From the NCBI RefSeq assembly GCF_001494595.1, contig NZ_LN929908.1, positions 1,897,716 through 1,961,715 of the forward strand: DNA of 64,000 nucleotides. The letters are read 5' to 3'. Positions 52,793-61,806 of this stretch are shown one piece after another; position 1 is the stretch's first letter, and each line of letters opens with the position of its first letter. The notes under the pieces were generated by a model. That model did not search any database. It was given only the letters and a program-made list of their open reading frames with translations, and was not told where the DNA came from. The DNA is from Mycobacterium sp. M26. GTDB lineage: Bacteria; Actinomycetota; Actinomycetes; Mycobacteriales; Mycobacteriaceae. The translations under genes and the position numbers were made by a program.

Positions 52793-54018
52793 GCGCCACG
52801 GGTGCGGGCGGGGGATACCGGCTCTTCGCGCAGCGACAGTTCCGCGAGTTATGGTCGGCCAATCTGCTGTCCAGCCTCGGCCTGGTCATGCTCCTGCTCG
52901 GCGCCGCCTGGGTGATGTTGTCCCTGACCACGAGTCCCCTTCTCATCAGCATGGTGCAAACCGCGACGAGCTTGCCGTTTCTGCTCCTCGGGATACCGGC
53001 CGGGATCATGTCGGATCGCTACGGACACCGGCGGTTGCTGCTGGGGGCGCACACCTGGATGCTGGTGGCGGTTGCCGGCCTGGCCGGGCTGACGTTCGGG
53101 GGCCTGCTCAGCGCCGGCGCGGTGTTGGCCGGGCTGTTCCTCGTCGGTATCGGCCTGGTGTTCCAGCAGGCAGCATGGAAACCGTTCCTGCATGATCTGC
53201 TGCCCGCCGATCAGCTGGTCGCGGCGATCTCGTTCAACACGCTGAGCAACAAGCTCGCTCAGGTCGCCGGACCGTTGATGGGCGGTCTCCTGGTCGGCTT
53301 CAAAGGCGCGCTGGTGGTCTTCGGTACCCGGGCGCTGTCGCATGTCGTGATGATGGTGGTCGTCAGCCGGGTCCCGAAACCCGTTCGCCCGGCCCCGGCC
53401 GGTTCGGTCGGGGAGGCGTTGGCGTCCTTTGGTGACGGGTGGCGCTCACTGCGGGCGTCCCGCGAGTTGCACGGCCCGCTGATCCGGTTGGCGGCGTTCA
53501 TGCTGCCGGGCACCGGAATGGTGGCGCTGCTGCCGCTGGAGGCCAAGGAGAACATCCAGACCGATGTGATCGGTTACGGCGGTCTTCTCACGGCGCTCGC
53601 GGTGGGCACGGTGTCCGCAGTGTCGCTGATGCCCTGGATGCAGAACCGAGTGCGGATGACGACCTTGAGTTCGGTTGCGCTGGCGTGCTTCTCGATCGCG
53701 ACGCTGGGAATCAGTCAATGGGACAGCATGCTGCTCGACGCGACCTTCCTGCTGGTGGCCGGATTCTGCTGGGGCATCCTCACGGTGGCTCATCAGTGGG
53801 CGGTGCAGACGGCGGCACCCGAGGAGAATCGTGGCTTGATGACGTCCTTCCACAGCCTGACCCTGCAGGGCTCGCTGGCGGTGGGCAGCTTCGCGTTCGG
53901 GTTGCTCGCGACCTGGGTCGGTGTCAGCCCGACAATCCTGATCTGCGGCCTGGTCGCCGCGTCGGGGCTGCTGTTGGTGCGGCTGTTCCCGATGCCCGAC
54001 GGCGTCGCGGGGCACTGA
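52789..54018 (+). CDS. MFS transporter (EntS-like drug/metabolite exporter group)
   Basis: A 409-residue 12-helix protein. It starts with YRLFAQRQFRELWSANLLSS, typical of the EntS/TetA-related MFS_3 group, and has the loop motif GIMSDRYGHRRLLLGAHTWM. Function as an exporter is inferred from the family; substrate unknown. The GTG start overlaps the argH stop by 4 bp, so it is co-translated with the arginine operon in this strain. It is convergent with the ABC-F gene, with 1 bp between the stops. Confidence 0.83.
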   Translation: MSATGAGGGYRLFAQRQFRELWSANLLSSLGLVMLLLGAAWVMLSLTTSPLLISMVQTATSLPFLLLGIPAGIMSDRYGHRRLLLGAHTWMLVAVAGLAGLTFGGLLSAGAVLAGLFLVGIGLVFQQAAWKPFLHDLLPADQLVAAISFNTLSNKLAQVAGPLMGGLLVGFKGALVVFGTRALSHVVMMVVVSRVPKPVRPAPAGSVGEALASFGDGWRSLRASRELHGPLIRLAAFMLPGTGMVALLPLEAKENIQTDVIGYGGLLTALAVGTVSAVSLMPWMQNRVRMTTLSSVALACFSIATLGISQWDSMLLDATFLLVAGFCWGILTVAHQWAVQTAAPEENRGLMTSFHSLTLQGSLAVGSFAFGLLATWVGVSPTILICGLVAASGLLLVRLFPMPDGVAGH

Positions 54019-54019
54019 G

Positions 54020-55801
54020 CTATTCGATCAGCTCGGACAGCTCCAGCCAGCGGGCCTCCTTCTCGGCGACCTCGTCTTCCAGCTCGCGCAGTTCCTTCGT
54101 CAGCCGGCCCAGTCCGACGTGGTCGGACTGATCGTGCTCAGCCAGCTCGACGTGTTTGGCGTTGACCCGGTCGGACAGCTTGCCCAATGCGCGGTCCAGC
54201 GCGGCGATTTCCTTTTCCACCGAACGTAATTCGGCACCGGACAACGCGGCGCGGTCCGGGACGGCAGACGGTGTGACCCCGGAGGCTTCGCCGCTGTGCC
54301 GGCGGGCGGCGATGCGCAGGTATTCGTCCACCCCGCCGGGCAGATGGCGCAGGTGGCCGTCGAGCACCGCGTACTGCTGATCGGTGACCCGCTCCAGCAG
54401 ATAGCGGTCGTGGGACACCACGATCAGGGTGCCCGGCCACGAGTCGAGTAGATCCTCGGTGGCCGAGAGCATGTCGATGTCGACGTCATTGGTCGGCTCG
54501 TCGAGCACGAGCACGTTGGGTTCGGAGAGCAGCACCAGCATCAACTGCAGCCGGCGCCGCTGACCACCGGACAGCTCACCCACCCGGGATGACAGCTGTT
54601 CGCGTCGAAAACCCAGGCGCTCCAACAACTGTGTCGGGGTGAGCTCGCGGCCGTCGACCTCGTATCCGGCTTTCAGCCGGCCGATCACATCGCGAACCAG
54701 GTCACCTTCGATGTCGGCGAGCTGGCTGGACTGCTGGTCGAGCATGGCCAGCCGAACGGTCTTGCCGCGCTTGACCCGTCCGCTGTCGGGTTCCAGGGTG
54801 CCGGCGATCAGCCCCAGCAGCGTCGATTTACCCGCGCCGTTGGCGCCGACGATGCCGGTGCGCTCGCCGGGCCCGATGCGCCATTCGACGTCGCGCAGCA
54901 CGGGCTTGCCGTCGAACGACACCGATGCGTCGAGCAGGTCGATGACGTCCTTGCCCAGCCGTGCGGTCGCCAGCCGGGACAACTCCACCGTGTTGCGCAG
55001 CGGCGGCACGTCGGCGATCAGCTGGTTGGCCGCATCGATGCGGAACTTCGGCTTGGAGGTTCGGGCCGGGGCCCCGCGGCGCAGCCACGCCAGCTCCTTG
55101 CGCATCAGGTTCTGGCGCTTGGCCTCGGTGGCGGCCGCGATCCGGTCACGTTCCACCCGCTGCAGGACATAGGCGGCATACCCACCGTCGAACGGTTCGA
55201 CGACCCCGTCATGCACCTCCCACGTGGTGGTGGCCACCTCGTCGAGGAACCAGCGGTCGTGGGTGACCAGCAGCAGCCCGCCCGCGGTGCGCGCCCACCG
55301 GTTCTTCAGGTGCTCGGCCAGCCAGGTGATGCCTTCGATGTCGAGATGGTTGGTCGGCTCGTCCAGACCGATCACGTCCCAGTCGCCGATCAGCAGGGCG
55401 GCCAGCTGAACACGGCGCCGCTGACCACCCGACAGCGATCCCACCGGCGTCTGCCAGTCGATATCGGCGACCAGGCCGTCGACCACGTCGCGCACCCGGG
55501 CGTTGCCCGCCCACTCGTGCTCGGCTTGTTCCCCGACCAGCGCGGAGCCGACGGTGCTCGCCGGATCCAGGGTGTCGGCCTGGTCCAGGGCCGCGACCCG
55601 GACCCCGCCGCGGCGGGTGACGCGCCCGGAGTCGGGGGTGATCCGGCCCGTCAACATGCCCATCAGGCTGGACTTTCCGTCCCCGTTGCGACCCACGATC
55701 CCGATCCGGTCGCCCTCGTTGACGCCGACGGTCACGGACGCGAAGACCACCTGAGTCGGATACTCGAGGTGAAGGGCTTCGGCCCCCAGCAGGTGTGCCA
55801 C
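54020..55801 (-). CDS. ABC-F family ATPase (Uup/EttA-like)
   Basis: A 593-residue soluble protein with two ABC domains and no membrane helices. Domain 1 has GIVGRNGDGKSSLMGMLTGR and LSGGQRRRVQLAALL; domain 2 has GIVGANGAGKSTLLGLIAGT and LSGGQRRRLQLMLVL. An inter-domain linker (KRQNLMRKELAWLRRGAPAR) and a C-terminal coiled coil (about 530-593) fit the ABC-F class, which acts on the ribosome. The start was set at GTG 55801 (VAHLLGAEALHLEYP); TATAGG (55816-55811) lies 9 bp before, so the message may be leaderless. The frame is open beyond this without conservation. Confidence 0.9.
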   Translation of the reverse strand: MAHLLGAEALHLEYPTQVVFASVTVGVNEGDRIGIVGRNGDGKSSLMGMLTGRITPDSGRVTRRGGVRVAALDQADTLDPASTVGSALVGEQAEHEWAGNARVRDVVDGLVADIDWQTPVGSLSGGQRRRVQLAALLIGDWDVIGLDEPTNHLDIEGITWLAEHLKNRWARTAGGLLLVTHDRWFLDEVATTTWEVHDGVVEPFDGGYAAYVLQRVERDRIAAATEAKRQNLMRKELAWLRRGAPARTSKPKFRIDAANQLIADVPPLRNTVELSRLATARLGKDVIDLLDASVSFDGKPVLRDVEWRIGPGERTGIVGANGAGKSTLLGLIAGTLEPDSGRVKRGKTVRLAMLDQQSSQLADIEGDLVRDVIGRLKAGYEVDGRELTPTQLLERLGFRREQLSSRVGELSGGQRRRLQLMLVLLSEPNVLVLDEPTNDVDIDMLSATEDLLDSWPGTLIVVSHDRYLLERVTDQQYAVLDGHLRHLPGGVDEYLRIAARRHSGEASGVTPSAVPDRAALSGAELRSVEKEIAALDRALGKLSDRVNAKHVELAEHDQSDHVGLGRLTKELRELEDEVAEKEARWLELSELIE

Positions 55802-55847
55802 TGGAAGGACCCTATAGGTGATGCCAAAGTGGCAGGAGGCACACCTG
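55790..55847. promoter_or_regulatory. Nested inverted repeats in a divergent promoter
   Basis: CAGGTGTGCC (55790-55799) pairs with GGCACACCTG (55838-55847); inside it GCCACT (55798-55803 region) pairs with AGTGGC (55828-55833 region). The left arm overlaps the start codon of the ABC-F gene, and TATAGG for that gene lies between the arms. Could be an operator or an mRNA/DNA structure; regulator unknown. Confidence 0.4.
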
Positions 55848-55915
55848 GGCTGTGCCATGATGTGCTGGCTGTCGGGGGCCGCATGCAGCAGAGACGGTGG
55901 ACAGGGGAGCAGTTC

Positions 55916-58888
55916 GTGGATCTGAACTTGTCGGCGGTCACCAGGCCTGTCGAGCGTCTGATGGCGACCGCCCAGAACGGCTTCGAGGTCTTGCGCTGGG
56001 GCGGTCTGGAGACCGGTGTCGTGCCGTCACCGTTCCAGATCGTCGAGAGCAAGTCGATGTACAAGCTGCGGCGCTACTTCCCGCCGGACACCCGCCCGGG
56101 CCAGCCGCCCGCGGGTCCGCCGGTGTTGATGGTCCACCCGATGATGATGTCGGCCAACATGTGGGACGTCACCCAGGAGGACGGCGCCGTCGGCATCCTG
56201 CACGCGGCGGGCATCGACGCGTGGGTTATCGACTTCGGCTCGCCCGACGAGGTCGAGGGCGGCATGGAACGCACCCTGACCGACCACATCGTCGCCCTCA
56301 ACGAGGCGATCGACACCGTCAAGGAGACCACCGGCCAGAGTGTGCATCTGGCCGGCTACTCCCAGGGCGGCATGTTCTGCTACCAGACCGCGGCCTACCG
56401 CCACACCAAGGACATCGCCAGCATCGTGGCGTTCGGCTCGCCGGTGGATACCCTCGCCGCACTGCCGATGGGGATCCCCGCCAATTTCGGCGCGGTGGCC
56501 GCCGACTTCATGGCAGACCATGTCTTCAACCGCATCGACATCCCAGGATGGTTGGCGCGCACCGGTTTTCAGATGCTCGATCCGCTGAAGACGGCCAAGG
56601 CCCGGATCGATTTCGTGCGCCAGTTGCATGACCGTGACGCGTTGCTGCCCCGCGAGCAGCAGCGCCGCTTCCTCGACAGCGAGGGCTGGATCGCGTGGTC
56701 GGGTCCCGCCGTCTCCGAACTGCTCAAGCAGTTCATCGCCCACAACCGGATGATGACCGGTGGCTTCGTCATCAACGAGCAACTGGTGACGCTCTCCGAC
56801 ATCACCTGCCCGGTGCTGGCGTTCGTCGGTGAGGTCGACGACATCGGCCAGCCGGCGTCGGTGCGCGGTATCAAGCGTGCCGCGCCCAGTGCCGACGTCT
56901 ACGAGGTGATGATCCGGGCCGGCCACTTCGGCCTGGTGGTGGGATCCAAGGCGGCCACCGCGACGTGGCCGACGGTGGCGGACTGGGTGCTGTGGCTGTC
57001 GGGCCGCGACGCCCGTCCCGCGGCCATCTCGCCGATGGAGGACAGCAGCGCCGAGCCCGAGGACTCCGGGGTGGCGCTCAGTTCGCGGATCATGCACGGC
57101 GTGGCCGAGGCCTCGGGTCTGGCGGCCTCACTGGTCCGCGGCGTCGCCGACGCCGTCGTCACCACCAACAAGTCGATGCGCACGCTGGCCGTGGAAACCG
57201 CGCGCACCCTGCCTCGCCTGGTGCGCCTGGGCCAGATCAATGACCACACCCGCATTTCACTGGGCCGCATCATCGACGAACAGGCCGACGGTGCACCCAA
57301 CGGCGAGTTCCTGCTGTTCGACGGGCGCGTGCACACCTATCAGGCGGTCAACCGGCGTATCAACAACGTGGTGCGCGGCCTGATCGCCGTCGGGGTGCGC
57401 CAAGGCGTGCGCGTCGGGGTTCTGATGGACACCCGGCCGTCGGCACTGGTGGCGATCGCCGCACTGTCCCGGCTCGGTGCCGTCGCCGTCCTGATGCCCC
57501 CGGACGCGGACCTCGCCGAGGCCGTCCGTCTCGGCGGAGTCACCGAAGTCATCACCGACCCGGGCAACCTCGAGGCCGCCCGCAAGCTGCCCGTCCAGAT
57601 CCTGGTGCTCGGCGGCGGTGAGGCACGCGACCTCAACCTGCCCGGGGACAGCGGCGTCATCGACATGGAGAAGATCGACCCCGACGCGGTGGCGCTGCCG
57701 GGCTGGTACCGCCCCAACCCCGGGTTCGCCCGCGATCTGGCGTTCGTGGCGTTCAGCACCGTCGGCGGCGGGCTGGTGCCCAAGCAGATCACCAACTACC
57801 GCTGGGCGTTGTCGGCGTTCGGCACCGCCTCGGCGGCCGTCCTGGGCCGCAGCGACACGGTGTACTGCCTGACCCCGCTACACCACCAGTCCGGTCTGCT
57901 GGTCAGCCTGGGTGGCGCGGTCGTCGGCGGGGCGCGCATCGCCCTGTCGCGCAGCCTGCAGCCGGAACGGTTCTCCGCCGAGATCCGCCAGTACGGCGTG
58001 ACGGTGGTGTCCTACACCTGGGCGATGCTGCGTGACGTCGTGGATGACCCGGCCTTCACGTTGTCGCCCAACCACCCGGTGCGGCTGTTCATCGGCTCCG
58101 GTATGCCGACCGGTTTGTGGCAGCGCGTGGTCGATGCGTTCACACCCGCCAACATCGTGGAGTTCTTCGCCACCACCGACGGGCAGGCCGTGCTGGCCAA
58201 CGTCGCGGGCGCGAAGGTCGGTAGCAAGGGCCGCCCGCTGCCCGGTGGCGGTGAGGTGGAGCTGGCTGCCTACGACGCCGACGATGACCTGATCCTCGAG
58301 GACGAGCGCGGCTTCGTGCAGATCGCCGAGCCCAACCAGGTCGGTCTGCTGCTGGCGCGGCCGTGGGGTCCGATCGACCCGACGGCCTCGGTGAAGCGCG
58401 GGGTGTTCGCCCCCAGCGACACCTGGATCTCCACCGAATACGTGTTCCGGCGCGACGCCGACGGTGACTTCTGGCTGCTCGGCAACCGCAATCTGCTGAT
58501 CCGCACCCGGCGCGGGGTGGTGTTCCCGGAGCCGTGCACCGAGGCGGTCGGCCGCATCCCGGCGATCGATCTGGCCGCGACCTACGGCGTTGACGCACCC
58601 GGCGGCACCCTGGCCGTCACCGCCGTCACCCTGCGGCCCGGTGCCAGCGTCACCGCCGCTGACCTCACCGAGGCGGTGACGGGGATGCCCGTCGGGCTGG
58701 CTCCCGACGTCATCCACGTCGTGCCCGAGCTGCCGCTGACCGCCACCTACCGGCCGACGGTGACGTCGCTGCGGGCGGCCGGACTTCCCAAGGCCAGCCG
58801 TAACAGCTGGTACCTGGACGCCGATACGGGAAAGTACAAGCGGTTCACGGCCGCGGTTCGGGCGCAGCTGGCGGGAAGCCAGAACTGA
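55916..58888 (+). CDS. Rv1683-like fusion: PHA-synthase/lipase-like hydrolase plus acyl-CoA-synthetase-like domain
   Basis: A 990-residue two-domain protein. The first half (about 1-370) is an alpha/beta-hydrolase related to PHA synthases and lipases, with nucleophile elbow HLAGYSQGGMFCYQTAAYRH and a C-terminal GHFGLVVGS histidine. The second half (about 450-990) is an AMP-binding acyl-CoA-synthetase fold. The phosphate-binding motif is degenerate (AFSTVGGGLVPKQITNYRW in place of the usual SGTTGxPK), as I remember for Rv1683. Linked by family to triacylglycerol/long-chain lipid metabolism. GTG 55916 follows AGGGGAG; an ATG at 55883 is possible. Confidence 0.88.
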   Translation: MDLNLSAVTRPVERLMATAQNGFEVLRWGGLETGVVPSPFQIVESKSMYKLRRYFPPDTRPGQPPAGPPVLMVHPMMMSANMWDVTQEDGAVGILHAAGIDAWVIDFGSPDEVEGGMERTLTDHIVALNEAIDTVKETTGQSVHLAGYSQGGMFCYQTAAYRHTKDIASIVAFGSPVDTLAALPMGIPANFGAVAADFMADHVFNRIDIPGWLARTGFQMLDPLKTAKARIDFVRQLHDRDALLPREQQRRFLDSEGWIAWSGPAVSELLKQFIAHNRMMTGGFVINEQLVTLSDITCPVLAFVGEVDDIGQPASVRGIKRAAPSADVYEVMIRAGHFGLVVGSKAATATWPTVADWVLWLSGRDARPAAISPMEDSSAEPEDSGVALSSRIMHGVAEASGLAASLVRGVADAVVTTNKSMRTLAVETARTLPRLVRLGQINDHTRISLGRIIDEQADGAPNGEFLLFDGRVHTYQAVNRRINNVVRGLIAVGVRQGVRVGVLMDTRPSALVAIAALSRLGAVAVLMPPDADLAEAVRLGGVTEVITDPGNLEAARKLPVQILVLGGGEARDLNLPGDSGVIDMEKIDPDAVALPGWYRPNPGFARDLAFVAFSTVGGGLVPKQITNYRWALSAFGTASAAVLGRSDTVYCLTPLHHQSGLLVSLGGAVVGGARIALSRSLQPERFSAEIRQYGVTVVSYTWAMLRDVVDDPAFTLSPNHPVRLFIGSGMPTGLWQRVVDAFTPANIVEFFATTDGQAVLANVAGAKVGSKGRPLPGGGEVELAAYDADDDLILEDERGFVQIAEPNQVGLLLARPWGPIDPTASVKRGVFAPSDTWISTEYVFRRDADGDFWLLGNRNLLIRTRRGVVFPEPCTEAVGRIPAIDLAATYGVDAPGGTLAVTAVTLRPGASVTAADLTEAVTGMPVGLAPDVIHVVPELPLTATYRPTVTSLRAAGLPKASRNSWYLDADTGKYKRFTAAVRAQLAGSQN

Positions 58889-58959
58889 GCTTCTGCCCAG
58901 GTCGTGCCGCACTGTTAGGCTCGCCGGGAGTCCCAGATCGCCACGCGTCGGAGGAATGC

Positions 58960-59475
58960 ATGACAACCCAGACAGTTTCACGTCACTGGCGTCGCGCCGT
59001 CCTCGGCGCGGCGATCGGTGCCCTGACCGCGGGGCTGCTGGTCGGCGTGGGTACGCAGCAGGCGCTGGCTGATCCGACCACAGCACCGGCCACCCCCACG
59101 GCGCCGGCGACAGCGGATGCCAACGGCGTCCCGCAGTTCCAGAACGCCGACCAGTTGCTGCTCTTTATCGACCAGGAGTATGACCAGGGTGCCGGCGGCG
59201 GTCAGCTGTCCAACCTGATCAAATCGGTGATGAAGCTGCGCGCCCAGGGCATCAAGCCCTCGAAGACCAATGTCGCCGAGATCCAGGACGCCCTGCAGTA
59301 CCGCCCGAATCAGAAACCGCTGATCCAGGCGCTCCAGGACACCCTCGGTTACCAGCAGAAGATCCAGGCCCAGATGCAGATCCTGCAGCAGGCGCAGCAG
59401 GCACAGCAGAACAATGCGGTGATGGGCGCCGGCCAGATGCCCTCGGACGGCAACCCGAACATCCCGGGGCAGTAA
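58960..59475 (+). CDS. Small secreted Gln-rich coiled-coil protein
   Basis: A 171-residue exported protein. The N-terminus SRHWRRAVLGAAIGALTAGL is an arginine-containing signal peptide with a likely cut after ALA (near residue 37). The mature part has a Pro/Thr/Ala-rich start, a helical middle (NADQLLLFIDQEYDQGAGGG) and a Gln-rich helix (QKIQAQMQILQQAQQAQQNN). I do not recognise the family. It sits between the Rv1683-like gene and the Trm112-like gene. ATG 58960 follows GGAGGAA. Confidence 0.8.
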   Translation: MTTQTVSRHWRRAVLGAAIGALTAGLLVGVGTQQALADPTTAPATPTAPATADANGVPQFQNADQLLLFIDQEYDQGAGGGQLSNLIKSVMKLRAQGIKPSKTNVAEIQDALQYRPNQKPLIQALQDTLGYQQKIQAQMQILQQAQQAQQNNAVMGAGQMPSDGNPNIPGQ

Positions 59476-59479
59476 ACGC

Positions 59480-59680
59480 GTGCTCGACGAGAAGCTTCTC
59501 AGCATTCTGGTGTGCCCCGCTGACCGCGGTCCGCTGCTGTCGGTCGACGGGTTGCTCTACAACCCACGTCTTCATAAGGCCTACCGCATCGAGGACGGCA
59601 TCCCGGTATTGCTGGTCGACGAGGCCGTCGAGGTCAGCCCCGAAGAGCACGAGCGCCTGGTGGCACTCGCCGGAACGTAA
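59480..59680 (+). CDS. Trm112/UPF0434 family protein
   Basis: A 66-residue protein with the Trm112-like fold: LLSILVCPADRGPLLSVDG and YRIEDGIPVLLVDEA. Family members are small zinc-binding or partner proteins for methyltransferases; only one cysteine remains here, so zinc binding is doubtful. Start GTG 59480 lies 5 bp after the previous stop; no strong RBS. Matches the position of Rv1684. Confidence 0.87.
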   Translation: MLDEKLLSILVCPADRGPLLSVDGLLYNPRLHKAYRIEDGIPVLLVDEAVEVSPEEHERLVALAGT

Positions 59681-59705
59681 CCGCTTCTGGCGCAACGTCT
59701 TTCGG

Positions 59706-60296
59706 TCACAACGGCAGGTCGCCGGTGAGATAGCGCTGCAGGGTCGGCCCGAGGACCTCGGCGATCTGGTCTGGCGGTAGCGAAGCGAACGGCTCGACGC
59801 CGACGATGTAGCGGGCGATCGCGACACCCAGCATCTGGCTCGCCACGAACTGCACCCGCAGCTGGCCGGTGCCCGGCGGGCTGTCCACCCGTGGCGCGAT
59901 CTCGGCGGTGATGATGTCCTCGATGAAGGTGCGGATGAGGCTGACGTCGGCACCGCCGAGGATCGACCGCATGGTGGCCACCAGGGCCGCACCCATCTCG
60001 GAGTCCCACAGTGCGACGAGCATGGCCGGCAGCGTGTGGCCGAGTTCCTCCACCGGCGTCTGCCGCATCCGGTCGATGATCACGGTCGGGTCGATGGGCA
60101 TCCGAATCGCCGCGGCGAACAGCTGCTGCTTGGTGCCGAAATAGTGATGCACCAGCGCCGAGTCCACCCCGGCTGCGGCCGCGATGGCGCGAATGGAGGT
60201 TTTGTCAATTCCGTTGCGCGCGAACATCTCCCGGGCGTTGGCCAGGATGCGTTCGCGGGTGTCGGAGTTACCCGGCGGGCGGCCGGGACGTCTCAC
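59706..60296 (-). CDS. TetR family regulator (Rv1685c-like)
   Basis: A 196-residue TetR protein: RRPGRPPGNSDTRERILANA, then the HTH IDKTSIRAIAAAAGVDSALV and HHYFGTKQQLFAAAI. The GTG start at 60296 overlaps the stop of the ABC permease (GTGA), so it is the last gene of an ATPase-permease-regulator operon. It is the likely ligand of the tandem palindromes at 61786-61817 upstream of the operon. Ligand unknown; such trios usually export a compound sensed by the regulator. Confidence 0.92.
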   Translation of the reverse strand: MRRPGRPPGNSDTRERILANAREMFARNGIDKTSIRAIAAAAGVDSALVHHYFGTKQQLFAAAIRMPIDPTVIIDRMRQTPVEELGHTLPAMLVALWDSEMGAALVATMRSILGGADVSLIRTFIEDIITAEIAPRVDSPPGTGQLRVQFVASQMLGVAIARYIVGVEPFASLPPDQIAEVLGPTLQRYLTGDLPL

Positions 60297-61048
60297 GGGG
60301 TCCGCCGCCGCAGCGTCGCGGCCGCCAATGCCAGGGCCACCACGGCGAAGCCGAGCACCACGAGCATGTCGCGCACCGCGGTACCGGTCAGCTCGGCATG
60401 GGCGCTGACCTGCTGCAACGCCTCCAAGGCATAGCTGGCCGGCATCGCATTGCTGATCCACTCCAGCCAGGTCGGCATCAGCGAGCGGGGCACGATGATC
60501 CCGGCCAGCAGCAGCTGGGGGACGATCACCACCGGCATGAACTGCACGGCCTGGAACTCGGTGCGGGCGAAGGCGCTGGCCAGCAGGCCCAGTCCCACGC
60601 CGAGGACGGCGTTGATCACCGCGATGACGAACACCCACAGCGGGCTGCCTTCGGTCTGGAAGCCGAGCAGCCAGAACGACACCACGCACGCCAGGACCGC
60701 CTGCGCGGCGGCGGCGATGGAGAACGCGGTGCCGTAGGCGGCCAGCAGGTCGAGGCGGCGCAGCGGTGTGGTCAGGATCCGTTCCAACGTTCCCGAGGCC
60801 CGTTCGCGCTGCATGGTGATCGAGGTGATGAGGAACATCACGAACAGCGGGAACAGTCCCAGCAGGATCAGGCACGCGTTGTGGAACGGCGAGACGGCAC
60901 CCGGCCGGGTCGGCACGTCGGCGAACATGAAGTACATCAGTGTGATGACCGCGCTGGGCACCACCAGGATCATCGCGATGCTGCGGTGATCGGAGCGCAG
61001 TTGGCGCAGGATGCGGGTCGTTGTCGCCAGGTAGGCGCGGGGGCTCAG
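60293..61048 (-). CDS. ABC-2 type transporter permease (Rv1686c-like)
   Basis: A membrane permease of about 251 residues with six helices (for example SIAMILVVPSAVITLMYFMF, ILLGLFPLFVMFLITSITMQ) and the ABC-2 signature RERASGTLERILTTPLRR. Partner of the ATPase at 61045-61806. The start is uncertain: a CTG at 61048 forms a CTGA overlap with the ATPase stop and preserves a normal cytoplasmic N-terminus (LSPRAYLATTTRILRQ). ATG 61111 would overlap the ATPase by 67 bp, and ATG 60973 would start inside the first helix. Confidence 0.85.
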   Translation of the reverse strand: MSPRAYLATTTRILRQLRSDHRSIAMILVVPSAVITLMYFMFADVPTRPGAVSPFHNACLILLGLFPLFVMFLITSITMQRERASGTLERILTTPLRRLDLLAAYGTAFSIAAAAQAVLACVVSFWLLGFQTEGSPLWVFVIAVINAVLGVGLGLLASAFARTEFQAVQFMPVVIVPQLLLAGIIVPRSLMPTWLEWISNAMPASYALEALQQVSAHAELTGTAVRDMLVVLGFAVVALALAAATLRRRTP

Positions 61049-61806
61049 CCGGCTGGCGTGGCGGTGGTGCGCCGGATGACGGACAGGAACGCTTCCTCCA
61101 GTGACGTACATCCGGTGTCCTCTCGTAGCCGGGCGGGGGTGGTGTGGGCCAGGAGCCGGCCTTCGCGCATGAGCAACAGGTCGGCGCAGTGCTCTGCCTC
61201 GTCCATGACGTGGCTCGACACCAGCAGCGTGGTGCCGCGCCGGGCCAGGGCGTGGAACTGCGCCCACAGGTCGGCGCGGAGTACGGGGTCCAGGCCGACG
61301 GTCGGCTCGTCGAGGACCAGCAGGTCGGGGCGGCAGACCAGCGCGCAGGCCAGCGAGACCCGGGCGCGCTGTCCGCCGGAGAGGTTGCCGCAGTAGGCGT
61401 TGGCATGGTCGCGCAAGCCGACACTGTCAACGGCCTCGTCGGCGGCCGAGGCGTGCACGCCGTAGAGCGCGGCGAAATAGCGCACATTGTCGATGATTTT
61501 GAGGTCGTTGTAGATGGTCGGGTCCTGGGTGACGTAGCCGACGCGGCGTCGCAGCGGGGGAGAGCCCGCCGGGTGCCCGAGCACGGTTACGGTGCCCGAC
61601 GCGACGATCTGGGTTCCGACGATGCTGCGGATCAGGGTGGTCTTGCCGCAACCGGACGGGCCGAGCAGTCCGGTGACCGTGCCGCGGGCGATGTCGACCG
61701 AGAAGTCGTGCAGGGCCACCCGCTTGCCGCGCACCACCCGCAGATGCCGGACGTGCACTGCGCCGTCGGCGGCGTCGGGAATTAATTCATCAGCCGATGA
61801 ACTCAT
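61045..61806 (-). CDS. ABC transporter ATPase (Rv1687c-like)
   Basis: A 253-residue ABC ATPase: Walker A GLLGPSGCGKTTLIRSIVGT, signature NLSGGQRARVSLACALV, Walker B LLVLDEPTVGLDPVLRADLW and H-loop LVSSHVMDEAEHC. Powers the ABC-2 permease that follows, probably a drug or lipid exporter. ATG 61806 lies inside the tandem palindromes (61786-61817), so repressor binding would block transcription directly. The frame is open to 61860 but the palindromes mark the promoter. Confidence 0.92.
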   Translation of the reverse strand: MSSSADELIPDAADGAVHVRHLRVVRGKRVALHDFSVDIARGTVTGLLGPSGCGKTTLIRSIVGTQIVASGTVTVLGHPAGSPPLRRRVGYVTQDPTIYNDLKIIDNVRYFAALYGVHASAADEAVDSVGLRDHANAYCGNLSGGQRARVSLACALVCRPDLLVLDEPTVGLDPVLRADLWAQFHALARRGTTLLVSSHVMDEAEHCADLLLMREGRLLAHTTPARLREDTGCTSLEEAFLSVIRRTTATPAG

